Source: JAIRTY01 sp050257395
GTDB lineage: Bacteria > Actinomycetota > Actinomycetes > Streptosporangiales > Streptosporangiaceae
Assembly (NCBI GenBank): GCA_050257395.1
Contig: JBLMWU010000239.1
Span: 1 to 33,414, forward strand
Direction: 5' to 3'
Length of the DNA: 33,414 nt
Part shown: positions 16,281 to 24,420 of the stretch, in pieces
How the letters are laid out: each line of letters opens with the position of its first letter
Numbering within the stretch: position 1 is the first letter of the stretch
Made by a program: the position numbers and the translations under genes
The notes under the pieces: generated by a model
Told to the model about the DNA's origin: nothing
Databases searched by the model: none
Seen by the model: only the letters and a program-made list of their open reading frames with translations

Positions 16281-17576
16281 GTGATCCCGGGACCGGAGAT
16301 GAGGGGCGCCCTGCGGGCCGATACCCCGTTCGAGCGCTGGGAGCGGTGGCAGCAGCTCGCCGTCACCGTCGTCCCGTACGCCCTGCTGGCGGTCTCGGCC
16401 GTGGTGACGATCGTCCTCGATCCCATCCTCCGGCGGCCGCTGCTGCCCGACCTCGGGCTGGCGGCCGCCGCCGGGGCCTGGATGCTGTGGCTGCACACGC
16501 TGCACCCGCGGTGGCGGGAGCGGCCCGGGGTGATGACGGTGTTCTTCACCGGGCTGCTCGTCCTGATGGCCGTGCTGGTGGTCCGCGACCCGTGGTTCGG
16601 GTTCTTCGCGTTCAGCGGCTACCTGTTCGTGTACAACCTGCCGCTGAGCCGCTGGCGGATGCTCGGCGTGCTGGCGGTGGCCGTGATCGCCGCCACCGCG
16701 CAGAACGGCGGTCTGCCGCAGCCCAGGCCGCCCACGCTGGCCATCTACGGGATGATCGTGCTGGTGAACATGGCCCTGGCCGGCGGCATCACCTGGTTCA
16801 CCTGGGTCCGGGAAGAGCAGAACCACCAGCGGCTGCAGGCCCTCTCGGAGCTCGCCGAGGCCAACCGCAAGCTGGAGGCCACCCTCGCGGAGAACGCCGG
16901 CCTGCACGAGCAGCTGCTGGTCCAGGCGCGGGAAGCGGGGGTGCTGGACGAGCGGCAGCGGCTGGCCCGGGAGATCCACGACACCCTGGCGCAGGGGCTG
17001 ACCGGGATCATCACCCAGCTGGAGGCGGTGGCGCAGCCGGGCCGGCCGGACGCTGACCGGCGGCATCACCTGGGCTCGGCGCTGCGGCTGGCCCGGGACA
17101 GCCTGACCGAGGCCCGCCGGTCGGTGGACGCGCTGCGGCCGGAGCCGCTGGAGTGCGCCCGGCTGCCGGAGGCGCTGGCGGAGGTGACCCGCCGGTGGTC
17201 GGAGCTGAGCAGGGTGCCCGCCCAGGTCACCACCACCGGGACGGCCCGGCCGCTGCGGCCGGAGGTGGAGGCGGCGCTGCTGCGCACGGCCCAGGAGGCG
17301 CTGGCGAACGTGGCCAGGCACGCCGCCGCCAGCCGGGTCGGGCTCACCCTGTCGTACATGGGCGACGAGGTGGCGCTGGACGTGCGGGACGACGGCGCGG
17401 GCTTCCTGGCCGGCGGGAACGGGACCGGGGCGGCACCGGCGGGCGGCGGGTTCGGGCTGACCGCGATGCGGCAGCGGGCCGAGGCGCTGGCCGGCACCCT
17501 GGAGATCGAGTCCGAGCCGGGCGCGGGCACCGCGGTCTCCGCCCGCTTCCCCGTGCCGCCGGAAGGAGCAGCGTGA
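16281..17576 (+). CDS. NarL/LiaS-type sensor histidine kinase
   Basis: The 431-residue kinase has about six N-terminal membrane helices (residues about 20-180) with almost no extracytoplasmic domain, so it probably senses within the membrane. A short coiled-coil region (EEQNHQRLQALSELAEANRKLEATLAEN) follows, then a HisKA_3 dimerisation domain with the phosphoacceptor H233 in EIHDTLAQGLTG, and an HATPase_c domain with N-box QEALANVARHA and G-boxes DDGAGF and GFGLTAMRQR. This is the DesK/LiaS family, in which kinases often respond to membrane stress or cell-wall-active compounds. GTG at 16281 is favoured by GGGAG five bases upstream; ATG at 16299 is the alternative. The stop overlaps the response regulator GTG. 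Confidence 0.93.
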   Translation: MIPGPEMRGALRADTPFERWERWQQLAVTVVPYALLAVSAVVTIVLDPILRRPLLPDLGLAAAAGAWMLWLHTLHPRWRERPGVMTVFFTGLLVLMAVLVVRDPWFGFFAFSGYLFVYNLPLSRWRMLGVLAVAVIAATAQNGGLPQPRPPTLAIYGMIVLVNMALAGGITWFTWVREEQNHQRLQALSELAEANRKLEATLAENAGLHEQLLVQAREAGVLDERQRLAREIHDTLAQGLTGIITQLEAVAQPGRPDADRRHHLGSALRLARDSLTEARRSVDALRPEPLECARLPEALAEVTRRWSELSRVPAQVTTTGTARPLRPEVEAALLRTAQEALANVARHAAASRVGLTLSYMGDEVALDVRDDGAGFLAGGNGTGAAPAGGGFGLTAMRQRAEALAGTLEIESEPGAGTAVSARFPVPPEGAA

Positions 17577-18247
17577 CGACGGACCAGCCGGCCGGGCAGA
17601 CCGCCGGGCCGATCCGGCTGCTGATCGTGGACGACCACCCGGTGGTGCGGGACGGCCTGAGCGGGATGTTCGACGGCGACCCCGGGTTCGAGGTGGCGGG
17701 CGAGGCCGCCGACGGCGGCCAGGCGGTGCGGCTGGCCGAGACGCTGCGGCCGGACGTGATCCTGATGGACCTGCGGATGCCCGGCATGGACGGGGTGAGC
17801 GCGATCGCGGAGCTGGCCCGCCGTGGCGTGCCCGCCCGGGTGCTGGTGCTCACCACCTACGACACCGACCGGGACGTGCTGCCCGCGATCGAGGCCGGGG
17901 CCACCGGGTACCTGCTCAAGGACGCTCCGCGGGCGGAGCTGGTGCGGGCGGTGCGGGCCGCGGCGGCCGGTGAGGCGGTGCTGTCCCCCGCGGTCGCCAC
18001 CCGGCTGCTGGGCCAGGTCCGGGCCCCCGCGCCGGGCCCCGCGGACGCCGAGCCGCTCAGCCAGCGGGAGCTTGAGGTGCTCGAGCTGGTGGCCGCCGGC
18101 ACCACCAACCGGGAGATCGCCGCCCGGCTGTTCATCAGCGAGGCCACCGTCAAGACCCACCTGCTGCACGTCTACCGCAAGCTGGCGGTCAGCGACCGGG
18201 CCGCCGCGGTGGCCGCGGCGTTCCGCCAGGGCCTGCTGAAAGGCTGA
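17573..18247 (+). CDS. LuxR/NarL-family response regulator
   Basis: The 224-residue protein has a receiver domain (about residues 15-130) with the acidic pair in LLIVDDHPVVRDGL, phosphoacceptor D66 in ILMDLRMPGMDG, Thr in LVLTTYDTD, and Lys in YLLKDAPRAEL. A LuxR-type helix-turn-helix follows (about 160-220) with the signature LSQRELEVLELVAAGTTNREIAARLFISEATVKTHLLHVYRKL. It is the cognate partner of the kinase just upstream: the GTG start (17573) overlaps the kinase TGA by four bases and is preceded by AAGGAG. By analogy with similar operons it probably activates transcription of this ABC exporter. Confidence 0.95.
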   Translation: MTTDQPAGQTAGPIRLLIVDDHPVVRDGLSGMFDGDPGFEVAGEAADGGQAVRLAETLRPDVILMDLRMPGMDGVSAIAELARRGVPARVLVLTTYDTDRDVLPAIEAGATGYLLKDAPRAELVRAVRAAAAGEAVLSPAVATRLLGQVRAPAPGPADAEPLSQRELEVLELVAAGTTNREIAARLFISEATVKTHLLHVYRKLAVSDRAAAVAAAFRQGLLKG

Positions 18248-18273
18248 CCCGCCCGGGCCACCGGGCGGGTCAG
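18244..18273. terminator. Strong bidirectional hairpin between convergent operons
   Basis: A perfect 13-bp inverted repeat (CTGACCCGCCCGG / CCGGGCGGGTCAG) with the four-base loop GCCA begins within the stop codon of the response regulator. It lies 57 bases from the stop codon of the convergent HtrA gene, so it could end transcription from both sides. It lacks a T-tract, as is usual for actinobacterial hairpin terminators. Confidence 0.8.
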
Positions 18274-18329
18274 CTCGCGGCTGAGGTGCCGGGCCGGCCG
18301 CTGGCGGCCAGCCGGCCCGGCGCTGGCCG

Positions 18330-19496
18330 TCAGCCGGCGGGGCCGGTGGCCAGCACCACCGTCGCCGTGTGCGACTGCCCCAGCTGGTCGGTCCAGGTGA
18401 CGCTCACCCGGTCGCCGGGGTGGTGGCGCACCAGCGCGGACTGCACGTCCGACGGGGAGGTGATCTGGCGGCCGCCCAGCGACTGGATCACGTCGCCCGG
18501 CACCAGCCCGGCATTGCCGGCTGGCGAGCCGGTGACCACCTGCATGACGCCAGCGCCCTGGCCGCCGGTGTCGCCGAGCCCGACCCCGAGGAACGCGGTG
18601 GCGCCGAGGTGGATGGTGGCCGAGGACTGGCCGGCCTCGATCTTGTCTGCCGTGGTGTGCGCCCGGTTGACCGGGATCGCGAACGCCTGGGTCTGGTTCC
18701 CGTTCGGGTCCTGCGCGGCGGTGAAGTGGAACCCGGAGGAGGCGGCGGTGTTCATGCCGATCACCTGGCCCGCCGTGTTGACCAGCGGGCCGCCGGAGTC
18801 GCCGGCCTGGATGTCCGCGTTGGTGCGGATGAGCCCGGTCAGCTGCTCGGTCGTGCCGGCCCCCTGGTCGGTGGCGGTGATGTTCTGGCCGAGCCCGGTG
18901 ACCGTGCCGGTCACGACGGACGGCGCCCCGCCCTTGCCGCCCGCGTTGCCCAGGGCGACCACCTGCTGGCCGGCCCGCACGCTGGCGGAGTTCCCGAGGG
19001 TGGCGGTCTTGAGGCCGGACGCGCCCTGCAGCTTGATCACCGCGATGTCGGAGCTCTCGTCGTAGCCGACCACCCGGGCCCGGTAGGTCTTGCCGTTGCC
19101 CACGTCGGTGGCGCTGATGCTGGTGGCGCCCTCGATCACGTGGTTGTTGGTCAGCACCTCACCCGTGGAGGTCAGCACGATCCCGGTGCCCGCGGCGGTG
19201 CCGCGCTGGTAGCCGAGCGTGGTGTTGATGTTCACCAGGGTGGGGCTGACCATGCTGGTGATCTGCGCGGTGGTCAGCACCTGCGGCCCGCTGTTCGCCG
19301 CCCAGGCGGTGCCGCCCGCCGCCGCCAGTGCGGCGATCGCGGTCGCGACGACGGCGATGCGGATCCGGTGCCGGCGCCGCCCGCCTGCGGGCTGGCCGCC
19401 ACCCGGCCCGGCCGGGCCGTAGGGGCCACCTGGCCCCGCGGGGTCCCACTGGCCGGCCGGACCGGCCGGGTAAGACGGTGTGTAACTGGCAGTCAT
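18330..19496 (-). CDS. HtrA/DegP-like membrane-anchored serine protease with PDZ domain
   Basis: The 388-residue protein has a Pro/Gly/Tyr-rich cytosolic N terminus (1-38), a basic stretch, one membrane helix (about 46-68), a trypsin-like protease domain (about 75-275) and a C-terminal PDZ domain (about 295-385). The triad is visible: H119 in LTNNHVIEG, D150 in DESSDIAVIKL and S234 in QAGDSGGPLVN. The active domain should lie outside the membrane, where such enzymes degrade or sense misfolded envelope proteins. The composition matches the actinobacterial PepD/HtrA group. The ATG at 19496 has AAGG and AAGGGGG upstream. It is the last of four minus-strand genes connected with membrane proteolysis, separated from the HExxH gene by 134 bases with its own candidate operator. 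Confidence 0.94.
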   Translation of the reverse strand: MTASYTPSYPAGPAGQWDPAGPGGPYGPAGPGGGQPAGGRRRHRIRIAVVATAIAALAAAGGTAWAANSGPQVLTTAQITSMVSPTLVNINTTLGYQRGTAAGTGIVLTSTGEVLTNNHVIEGATSISATDVGNGKTYRARVVGYDESSDIAVIKLQGASGLKTATLGNSASVRAGQQVVALGNAGGKGGAPSVVTGTVTGLGQNITATDQGAGTTEQLTGLIRTNADIQAGDSGGPLVNTAGQVIGMNTAASSGFHFTAAQDPNGNQTQAFAIPVNRAHTTADKIEAGQSSATIHLGATAFLGVGLGDTGGQGAGVMQVVTGSPAGNAGLVPGDVIQSLGGRQITSPSDVQSALVRHHPGDRVSVTWTDQLGQSHTATVVLATGPAG

Positions 19497-19533
19497 GGCC
19501 TTGTGAGCCCCCTTTGCTGCACCTGCTCCCCGT

Positions 19534-19547
19534 TCCTGACTTCAGGA
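19534..19547. promoter_or_regulatory. Dyad upstream of the HtrA gene
   Basis: A perfect dyad TCCTGA-CT-TCAGGA lies 38-51 bases upstream of the htrA-like ATG, where an operator or promoter element would be expected. The regulator is unknown; no clear -10/-35 pair was identified beside it. Confidence 0.35.
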
Positions 19548-19630
19548 TCGGCCGCATAGCTGGGGGCTTCCTTAAGGCCAGCCGACCGTCCGCCGACAGT
19601 CGCGGCGACGGCGGGAGGCCGCGGGCGGTG

Positions 19631-20065
19631 TCAGCCGCGCAGGCGGGCCAGCGCGGGGCGCAGCGGCCGGTCGGTGTACCCGCCGTCGGCCAGGCCGGCC
19701 CGCCGCTCGAACACGTTGCGGCAGCCGAAGTCGCCGGTCAGCAGCCAGGACCAGGCGGACGCCAGGAAATACAGCGGCAGCATGAGCAGCCCGCCGCAGC
19801 ACGCGTACTGGGTGGCGTGCCGGGCCTCGTGCGCCAGCAGCGTGCCGGAGCGCAGGAACTTCTCCCGGCTGGTGCGGGTGAGCAGCACGTTGCCCAGGCA
19901 GAACGCGGGCGCGGGGGGGACCGGCAGCCGGTAGCGCTCGGCGATCAGCAGCCCGTGCGGGCCGCGGCCCAGCCGGGCGCGGCTGACGGCCGCCACGCCG
20001 ATCCCGGCCAGGGTCGAGCCGTTGACCAGGTTGACGGCCAGCCGTACCCGGTGGGCGGGGCGCAC
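19631..20065 (-). CDS. Small membrane-associated HExxH putative metallopeptidase
   Basis: The product has 144 residues and no family I can name with certainty. It holds a zinc-protease-like HEARH (H79, E80, H83) within LLAHEARHATQYA, followed by a hydrophobic segment (GGLLMLPLYFLASAWSWLL, about 91-109) and then NVFERRAGL, in which E120 could be the third zinc ligand, as in gluzincin-like proteins. The N-terminal half (AVNLVNGSTLAGIGVAAVSRA, LLTRTSREKFLRSGTLLAHE) resembles short actinobacterial proteins of unknown function with the same motif. The start is GTG at 20065, four bases after the FtsH-like stop codon, so it is probably translated by coupling to that gene. Proteolytic activity is inferred from the motif only. 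Confidence 0.75.
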   Translation of the reverse strand: MRPAHRVRLAVNLVNGSTLAGIGVAAVSRARLGRGPHGLLIAERYRLPVPPAPAFCLGNVLLTRTSREKFLRSGTLLAHEARHATQYACCGGLLMLPLYFLASAWSWLLTGDFGCRNVFERRAGLADGGYTDRPLRPALARLRG

Positions 20066-20069
20066 GGGG

Positions 20070-22469
20070 TCAGCTGCCCAGCGGGTCCGGATCCGGGCGG
20101 GAGGCCACGATGGGGGCCATGGCCAGCGGCCGCGGGATCTCGGGCAGGCTGATCCTCACCTTGCCGTGCTCGTGGTGGGCGGACAGGGCGGCCTCGTGGT
20201 ACTCCTCCAGCCGCTGCACGAACGCCGGGTCGCTGTAGGGCCGGCCGTCGATGACCGGTCCCTGCCGGTGCTCGATCACCGCGGCCACGTCGTCGCCGCT
20301 GACGGTCTTGTGGGTCTCCAGCGCGTGCGCGACGCACATGATGTCCTGCCGGTGCTGGCGCAGGATCTCCTCGACCTCCCCGAGCAGCCGGGTCAGGTTG
20401 TCCTCGATCCGGTCCGCCAGCGCCCGCCGCATCTCCGCGGCGGCGTCGGCGCCGCTCTTGGGCCGGCCGCCGCCGGGCGCGCCGACCTCCAGCTGCCGGG
20501 ACGCGCCGTGCGACGACACGGTGGACCCCATGCCCCAGTAACCCTCCATGTAGGAGGCCACGATGGTGGCCCGCTCCAGGTCACCGGACACGCCCGAGGA
20601 GCTGTCGTTGCCGAAGAACAGCCGCTCGCCCGCCAGGGACGCCAGCGCCACCTGGATCTCGGCCTCGTAGTCGCTGCGCCACTGGGTGAACAGGTCCTCG
20701 GGCGGGATGGGCTTGACCATGCCCAGGTAGTCGCCGCCCTTCTCGATCGTGGCCAGGTCGATGTCGATGTGCCGGGCCTGGTAGGCGACCAGCGCGTGGC
20801 ACGCCTCGTGGATGGCGGTCGCGTGCCGTTCCCGCTCGATGTACTCCACGCCCTCGGGCGGGCCGAGCTCGCGGAGCTGCTTGGCGCGCAGCACGTCCTG
20901 CCAGGTGATCACGTCCCGGCCGTCCCGGATCGCGGTGATCAGCGCCTCGTTGACCAGGTCCTTGATGGTGGCCCCGGTGGCGTACGGGGTGACGGTGGCC
21001 AGCTTGTCGATGTTCTCCGCGGTCAGCTCGTGGGCCACCTTCGCGAAGTAGCCCTCGTAGGTGCGGACCCGGCCGGCCTTGGACGGGTAGCCCACCTTGT
21101 AGATCCGGTCGATGCGGCCCGGCCGCAGCAGGGCCTCGTCCAGGGCGCTGGGCAGGTTGGTGGCCATCATCACGAGCATCCGGTACTTGGGCGGCGGCTT
21201 GGGCCGCATGCCCAGCAGCCGCCGGACGTACCGGTTGAAGAAGCCGCGCGGCTTCTTCAGCCCGGACAGCTCGGTGAGCAGCGCCTCCAGCGTGCCCATG
21301 CCGCCGCCGCCGGCCATCCCGGCCCCCATGATCTGCCGGAACCGCCGGGGCTGCGGGGGCGCCTCCTCCGCCGCGGGCATGGCGCTGCGCGTCATCTGCC
21401 ACTGCGTCTGCGGCGACAGGTAGGAGAACCCGTGGCAGCCCCCGGCCAGGGACGGGGCCGGGGTCATGGTGGTGCCCGGCAGGCCGGAGCCGGTGGACAG
21501 GCTGCGGCGGCCGAGCGAGTCGGCCTCATCGAAGAAGACGATCACCCCGCCATACCGCAGCGAGAGCCGCCGCAGCTTGCGGAACAGCGACTTGACCTTG
21601 AGGACGCCGATGCCCATGAACATCTGGATGAAGGCGCCCGGGTCCACGAACACGTACGGCTTGCCGGTCTCGCCGGCCACCGCCTCGGCCATCAGCGTCT
21701 TGCCGGTGCCGGGCGGGCCCCACAGCAGGATGCCGCCGGGCACGTAACCGCCCTTGGCCTCGATCTCGTCCGGGTTCTCCAGGTACAGGATGTTCTCCTT
21801 GACCCGCTCCAGCACCTGGTCCTGGCCCCAGACGTCGGAGAACCGGGTCTTGATGTCGTCGGGGTAGTACACGTCCATGCCGCCGCGGGACAGGAACCAG
21901 AACAGCCCGACGAACTGGATGATGACGAAGAAGAACCCGAAGACCAGCTGCAGCACCAGCGGCATGGCCTTCCACAGGTACATGGGGGCCTGGAACAGCG
22001 CCGCGATCGGGCTGTTGCCGGTGATCTTGCCCAGGACCACGGCGAAGATGGCGATCCACAGCAGCCAGCCGAAGACCCGCCAGAGCCGGAACCGGGTCCA
22101 GGGGGAGAACTTGCGGTGCGTCGTCCGCTCGAAGCCGCCGAAGACACCGTGGGTCCAGAACCGGTGGTAGCCGGCCCAGTGCTCGCTGATCAGGAAGTGG
22201 ACCTGCCGGAGGGCTTCCAGGCCGAGCAGGACGAACACCCAGGCGTTGGACCGCGCCTCGGTCCTGGCGGCCTCGCCGAAGGACATTCCCAGCGGCACCG
22301 CATTCGCCATGGCGGCCCACACCAGGACGAACCACACCAGGGTGAGCAGCAGCAGGAACTTCACCCGGTCGAAGAACGAGAGCGGCTTGCGGGTCCGCCG
22401 GTCTTCGTCCCGCGGACGCCCGCCCGGCGGCCGCAGCCCTTCCGGCGAAGCGCCGTAAGCCTTATCCAT
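20070..22469 (-). CDS. Divergent FtsH-like AAA+ membrane metalloprotease
   Basis: This 799-residue protein combines an N-terminal membrane region, an AAA+ module and an M41 peptidase domain, as in FtsH. Membrane helices are visible at about residues 28-50, 130-150 and 165-190. The AAA+ part has Walker A GPPGTGKT (251-258), a pore-loop segment FIQMFMGIG, Walker B VIVFFDEAD (D314, E315) and the arginine-finger region ATNLPSALDEALLRPGRIDR (Arg near 451). The zinc site is HEACH (554-558) with a third ligand in SGDLERAT (D near 630). It differs from housekeeping FtsH by about 75 extra residues between Walker B and the arginine finger, including a Gly/Met-rich stretch, and by a longer N terminus. 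ATG at 22469 has AGGAG six bases upstream; ATG 22472 overlaps the lipoprotein stop. Confidence 0.9.
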   Translation of the reverse strand: MDKAYGASPEGLRPPGGRPRDEDRRTRKPLSFFDRVKFLLLLTLVWFVLVWAAMANAVPLGMSFGEAARTEARSNAWVFVLLGLEALRQVHFLISEHWAGYHRFWTHGVFGGFERTTHRKFSPWTRFRLWRVFGWLLWIAIFAVVLGKITGNSPIAALFQAPMYLWKAMPLVLQLVFGFFFVIIQFVGLFWFLSRGGMDVYYPDDIKTRFSDVWGQDQVLERVKENILYLENPDEIEAKGGYVPGGILLWGPPGTGKTLMAEAVAGETGKPYVFVDPGAFIQMFMGIGVLKVKSLFRKLRRLSLRYGGVIVFFDEADSLGRRSLSTGSGLPGTTMTPAPSLAGGCHGFSYLSPQTQWQMTRSAMPAAEEAPPQPRRFRQIMGAGMAGGGGMGTLEALLTELSGLKKPRGFFNRYVRRLLGMRPKPPPKYRMLVMMATNLPSALDEALLRPGRIDRIYKVGYPSKAGRVRTYEGYFAKVAHELTAENIDKLATVTPYATGATIKDLVNEALITAIRDGRDVITWQDVLRAKQLRELGPPEGVEYIERERHATAIHEACHALVAYQARHIDIDLATIEKGGDYLGMVKPIPPEDLFTQWRSDYEAEIQVALASLAGERLFFGNDSSSGVSGDLERATIVASYMEGYWGMGSTVSSHGASRQLEVGAPGGGRPKSGADAAAEMRRALADRIEDNLTRLLGEVEEILRQHRQDIMCVAHALETHKTVSGDDVAAVIEHRQGPVIDGRPYSDPAFVQRLEEYHEAALSAHHEHGKVRISLPEIPRPLAMAPIVASRPDPDPLGS

Positions 22470-22471
22470 CA

Positions 22472-23158
22472 TCAGCTCCTGACCGTAAACGATGACATCA
22501 CTGTATTGATCTGCGCGGCATGCTGGCTGTAGCAGCTGGACAGGCAGTGCACCAGCAGCACGTAGACCTCGGTTTCGTTGGCGTTGGTGAACGCGACCTT
22601 GTCGAAGGTGTCCACGCTGCCGCCCGGGTAGCGGTAGCTGAAGGTGACCCGGACCCCGTGGATGCCCTGCCCCGGCGTCAGCAGGGTGTCGCGCATCAGG
22701 TGGAAGTGGGACAGCGGGAAGCCCTGCATCGTGGCCAGCTGCCGGCCGGTGGCGGTCACGGGCAGCAGGAAGTCCCGCAGCCCGTCGTAGGACATGGCAT
22801 TGCGCGAGCTGGTGTTCAGCGGCAGGACCAGCGCGAAGGCGAACGGCTGGGCGGTGGCCGGGCTGAGCACGTGCGCACCGGTGGGCGCCGCGGCCGCGTC
22901 GTAGCCGACCGTCCACACGCCGCTCGGCGCCGCGGCCGGCTTGCCGCCGTTGATGGCCAGCTGCAGGGAGGCGTTACTGACCTTCTGCCACTGCTCGGGG
23001 ACCTTGAAGTAGGTATGGGCCGTGGCATTGACCACGTAGGTGTACTGCGGCGCCCCGCATCCGGCGAGCATGAGACCGCCGGCCAGGGTCAGCCACAGTC
23101 CGGCCAGGCCGCTACCCAGGCGGGCCGTCCTGCTTGCCAAAAGGCGCGACCTCCACAT
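22472..23158 (-). CDS. Putative lipoprotein of unknown function
   Basis: I do not recognise the family. The 228-residue product begins with basic residues, a hydrophobic stretch (SGLAGLWLTLAGGLML) and the lipobox LAGC, so Cys34 should be lipidated and the rest exposed outside the membrane. The mature part has features such as YFKVPEQWQKVSNASLQL and a C-terminal DKVAFTNANETEVYVLLVHCLSSCY, and resembles extracytoplasmic proteins with a PsbP/LpqN-like fold (vPe.W....), though this is tentative. ATG at 23158 gives the better signal peptide; GTG at 23200 would add 14 residues. Its stop codon overlaps the FtsH-like start region (TGATGATG), so the two are translationally coupled; it may be a substrate-presenting or partner protein for the protease. 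Confidence 0.78.
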   Translation of the reverse strand: MWRSRLLASRTARLGSGLAGLWLTLAGGLMLAGCGAPQYTYVVNATAHTYFKVPEQWQKVSNASLQLAINGGKPAAAPSGVWTVGYDAAAAPTGAHVLSPATAQPFAFALVLPLNTSSRNAMSYDGLRDFLLPVTATGRQLATMQGFPLSHFHLMRDTLLTPGQGIHGVRVTFSYRYPGGSVDTFDKVAFTNANETEVYVLLVHCLSSCYSQHAAQINTVMSSFTVRS

Positions 23159-23238
23159 GTGCCGGTTGTGCCCCGTATCGCGAGTATGACCCGTGACCAC
23201 CGCACGAGCATAGACGTCTTCCGGAAACTCGCTGTAAT

Positions 23239-23254
23239 GTCACAGAAAGGTAAC
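23239..23254. promoter_or_regulatory. Candidate MtrA-type direct repeat upstream of the lipoprotein-ftsH-like operon
   Basis: GTCAC-AGAAAG-GTAAC is a pair of GTNAC half-sites with 6-base spacing, the form described for the actinobacterial response regulator MtrA, which controls cell-wall and division genes. It sits 81-96 bases upstream of the lipoprotein ATG in an AT-richer patch. Assignment rests on one short match. Confidence 0.3.
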
Positions 23255-23280
23255 AAAGGCGGGCCTGCCTGCACTGTGCG

Positions 23281-24390
23281 TTACGGGCCGAGGTCAACGA
23301 TGGCCGCCACCGGGCCGCCGCCGTCCGGGCCCTGATGCGCCGCGGAGACCGAGACGAAGACCGCCGGGTCGCCGGTCACCGAGGCGGCCACGCCGCCCAC
23401 GCACGCCTTGATCTGCCGGTGCCAGTGCACGTCCGAGTCGTCCAGCATGGCGTTGCGGCGCCCCCGCACCTGCCCGTCCTGGCTGGCCTCGCACTTGAGG
23501 AACACGTTGACCAGCCGCCCGGCCAGATCGTCAGGGTGCGGCCGCGCGGGCAGCGGCAGCCCGGCGTCCCGGATCGCGGCCCAGATGCCGTCGGCGTCCA
23601 GGGCGTCGCGCATGACCGCGTGCCCGATCCGGAACCGGCCGCCGATGCCGCGGACGTTGCCGGCCACCACCACCTGCGCCCGGTCCAGCTCCACCCCGGA
23701 GGAGCAGGACGCCACCGAGGAGTACAGGTCGCGGCTGCGCAGCACGTCCCCGTCGGCCGGCATGGCGGTCTCGCCGAGCGCGACCGCGATGCCCAGCGCC
23801 GCGCACCCGTTCGAGAGGTCCATGGACTCCCCGGTGTTCTCGGTCCACACGCTCTGCCCGCGGCTCTTGGCGTCCCGGATGGTGTGGATGGTCAGCAGCG
23901 GGGTCTTGGTCTGGACGTAGTGGACGTCGGCCGGGTCGGTGATCCCGGCCCGGCCCATCGCGGCGGTCACCGCGGCCGCCACCTTCCTGATCATGGCGGT
24001 GCGGCCGATCTCCTCCGGCAGCAGCGGCTCGCTCATGGCGAAGCCGACCGACAGCCGCGGCTCGCCGGTGGCGGGCGCCAGGCCCGGCGGCACGGTGGCG
24101 AAGATGGTGGCGTGCGGGCTGAGCACGCCGTCGGTCCCGCCGGACCAGACGATGGGGATCTGCGCGACCTCCGCGGCCGGGCGGCTCCCCCTGGCGGTCA
24201 GCACCTCCCGGAACGCCCGGTCGGCCAGGATCCGGGTGTAGTCGTTCACCCCGCCGTTGCCCTCGGTCTTGCCGACGACGGCCACCACCCGGTCGGCCGC
24301 CAGGTCGCCCGCGTCGATGAGCTTCGCCAGCTCGCTGGCGTCGGAGACATGGTGCAGCGGCACCTTGCGGACCACGATCGGATCGGCCAC
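23281..24390 (-). CDS. Ring-opening amidohydrolase (cyanuric acid hydrolase/barbiturase family)
   Basis: The 369-residue protein has the length and three-fold repeated structure of the AtzD/barbiturase family, in which each repeat supplies a Ser-Lys pair and one serine attacks the cyclic imide carbonyl. Lysines are K41 (VVGKTEGNGG), K162 (YVQTKTPLL) and K299 (FLKCEAS); serines are S83 (VWSGGTDGVLSPH), S230/S231 (VASCSSGVEL) and S348 (VFVSVSAAHQGP). Known members hydrolyse cyanuric acid or barbituric acid. The motifs do not let me choose between them, but the neighbouring hydroxylase and carboxyltransferase genes favour barbiturate or a related pyrimidine. The GTG start has AGGAGG six bases upstream. 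It lies 30 bases after the carboxyltransferase gene and is the last gene of the large minus-strand operon. Confidence 0.93.
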   Translation of the reverse strand: MADPIVVRKVPLHHVSDASELAKLIDAGDLAADRVVAVVGKTEGNGGVNDYTRILADRAFREVLTARGSRPAAEVAQIPIVWSGGTDGVLSPHATIFATVPPGLAPATGEPRLSVGFAMSEPLLPEEIGRTAMIRKVAAAVTAAMGRAGITDPADVHYVQTKTPLLTIHTIRDAKSRGQSVWTENTGESMDLSNGCAALGIAVALGETAMPADGDVLRSRDLYSSVASCSSGVELDRAQVVVAGNVRGIGGRFRIGHAVMRDALDADGIWAAIRDAGLPLPARPHPDDLAGRLVNVFLKCEASQDGQVRGRRNAMLDDSDVHWHRQIKACVGGVAASVTGDPAVFVSVSAAHQGPDGGGPVAAIVDLGP

Positions 24391-24420
24391 GGGACGCCTC
24401 CTGGGAGAACGGATCTGACG

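Noticed and set aside
20022..22532. An 836-codon plus-strand open frame antisense to the FtsH-like gene
   Set aside because: Composition (Gln/His/Arg/Gly/Val-rich) and absence of motifs mark it as a shadow of the AAA+/M41 protease gene.
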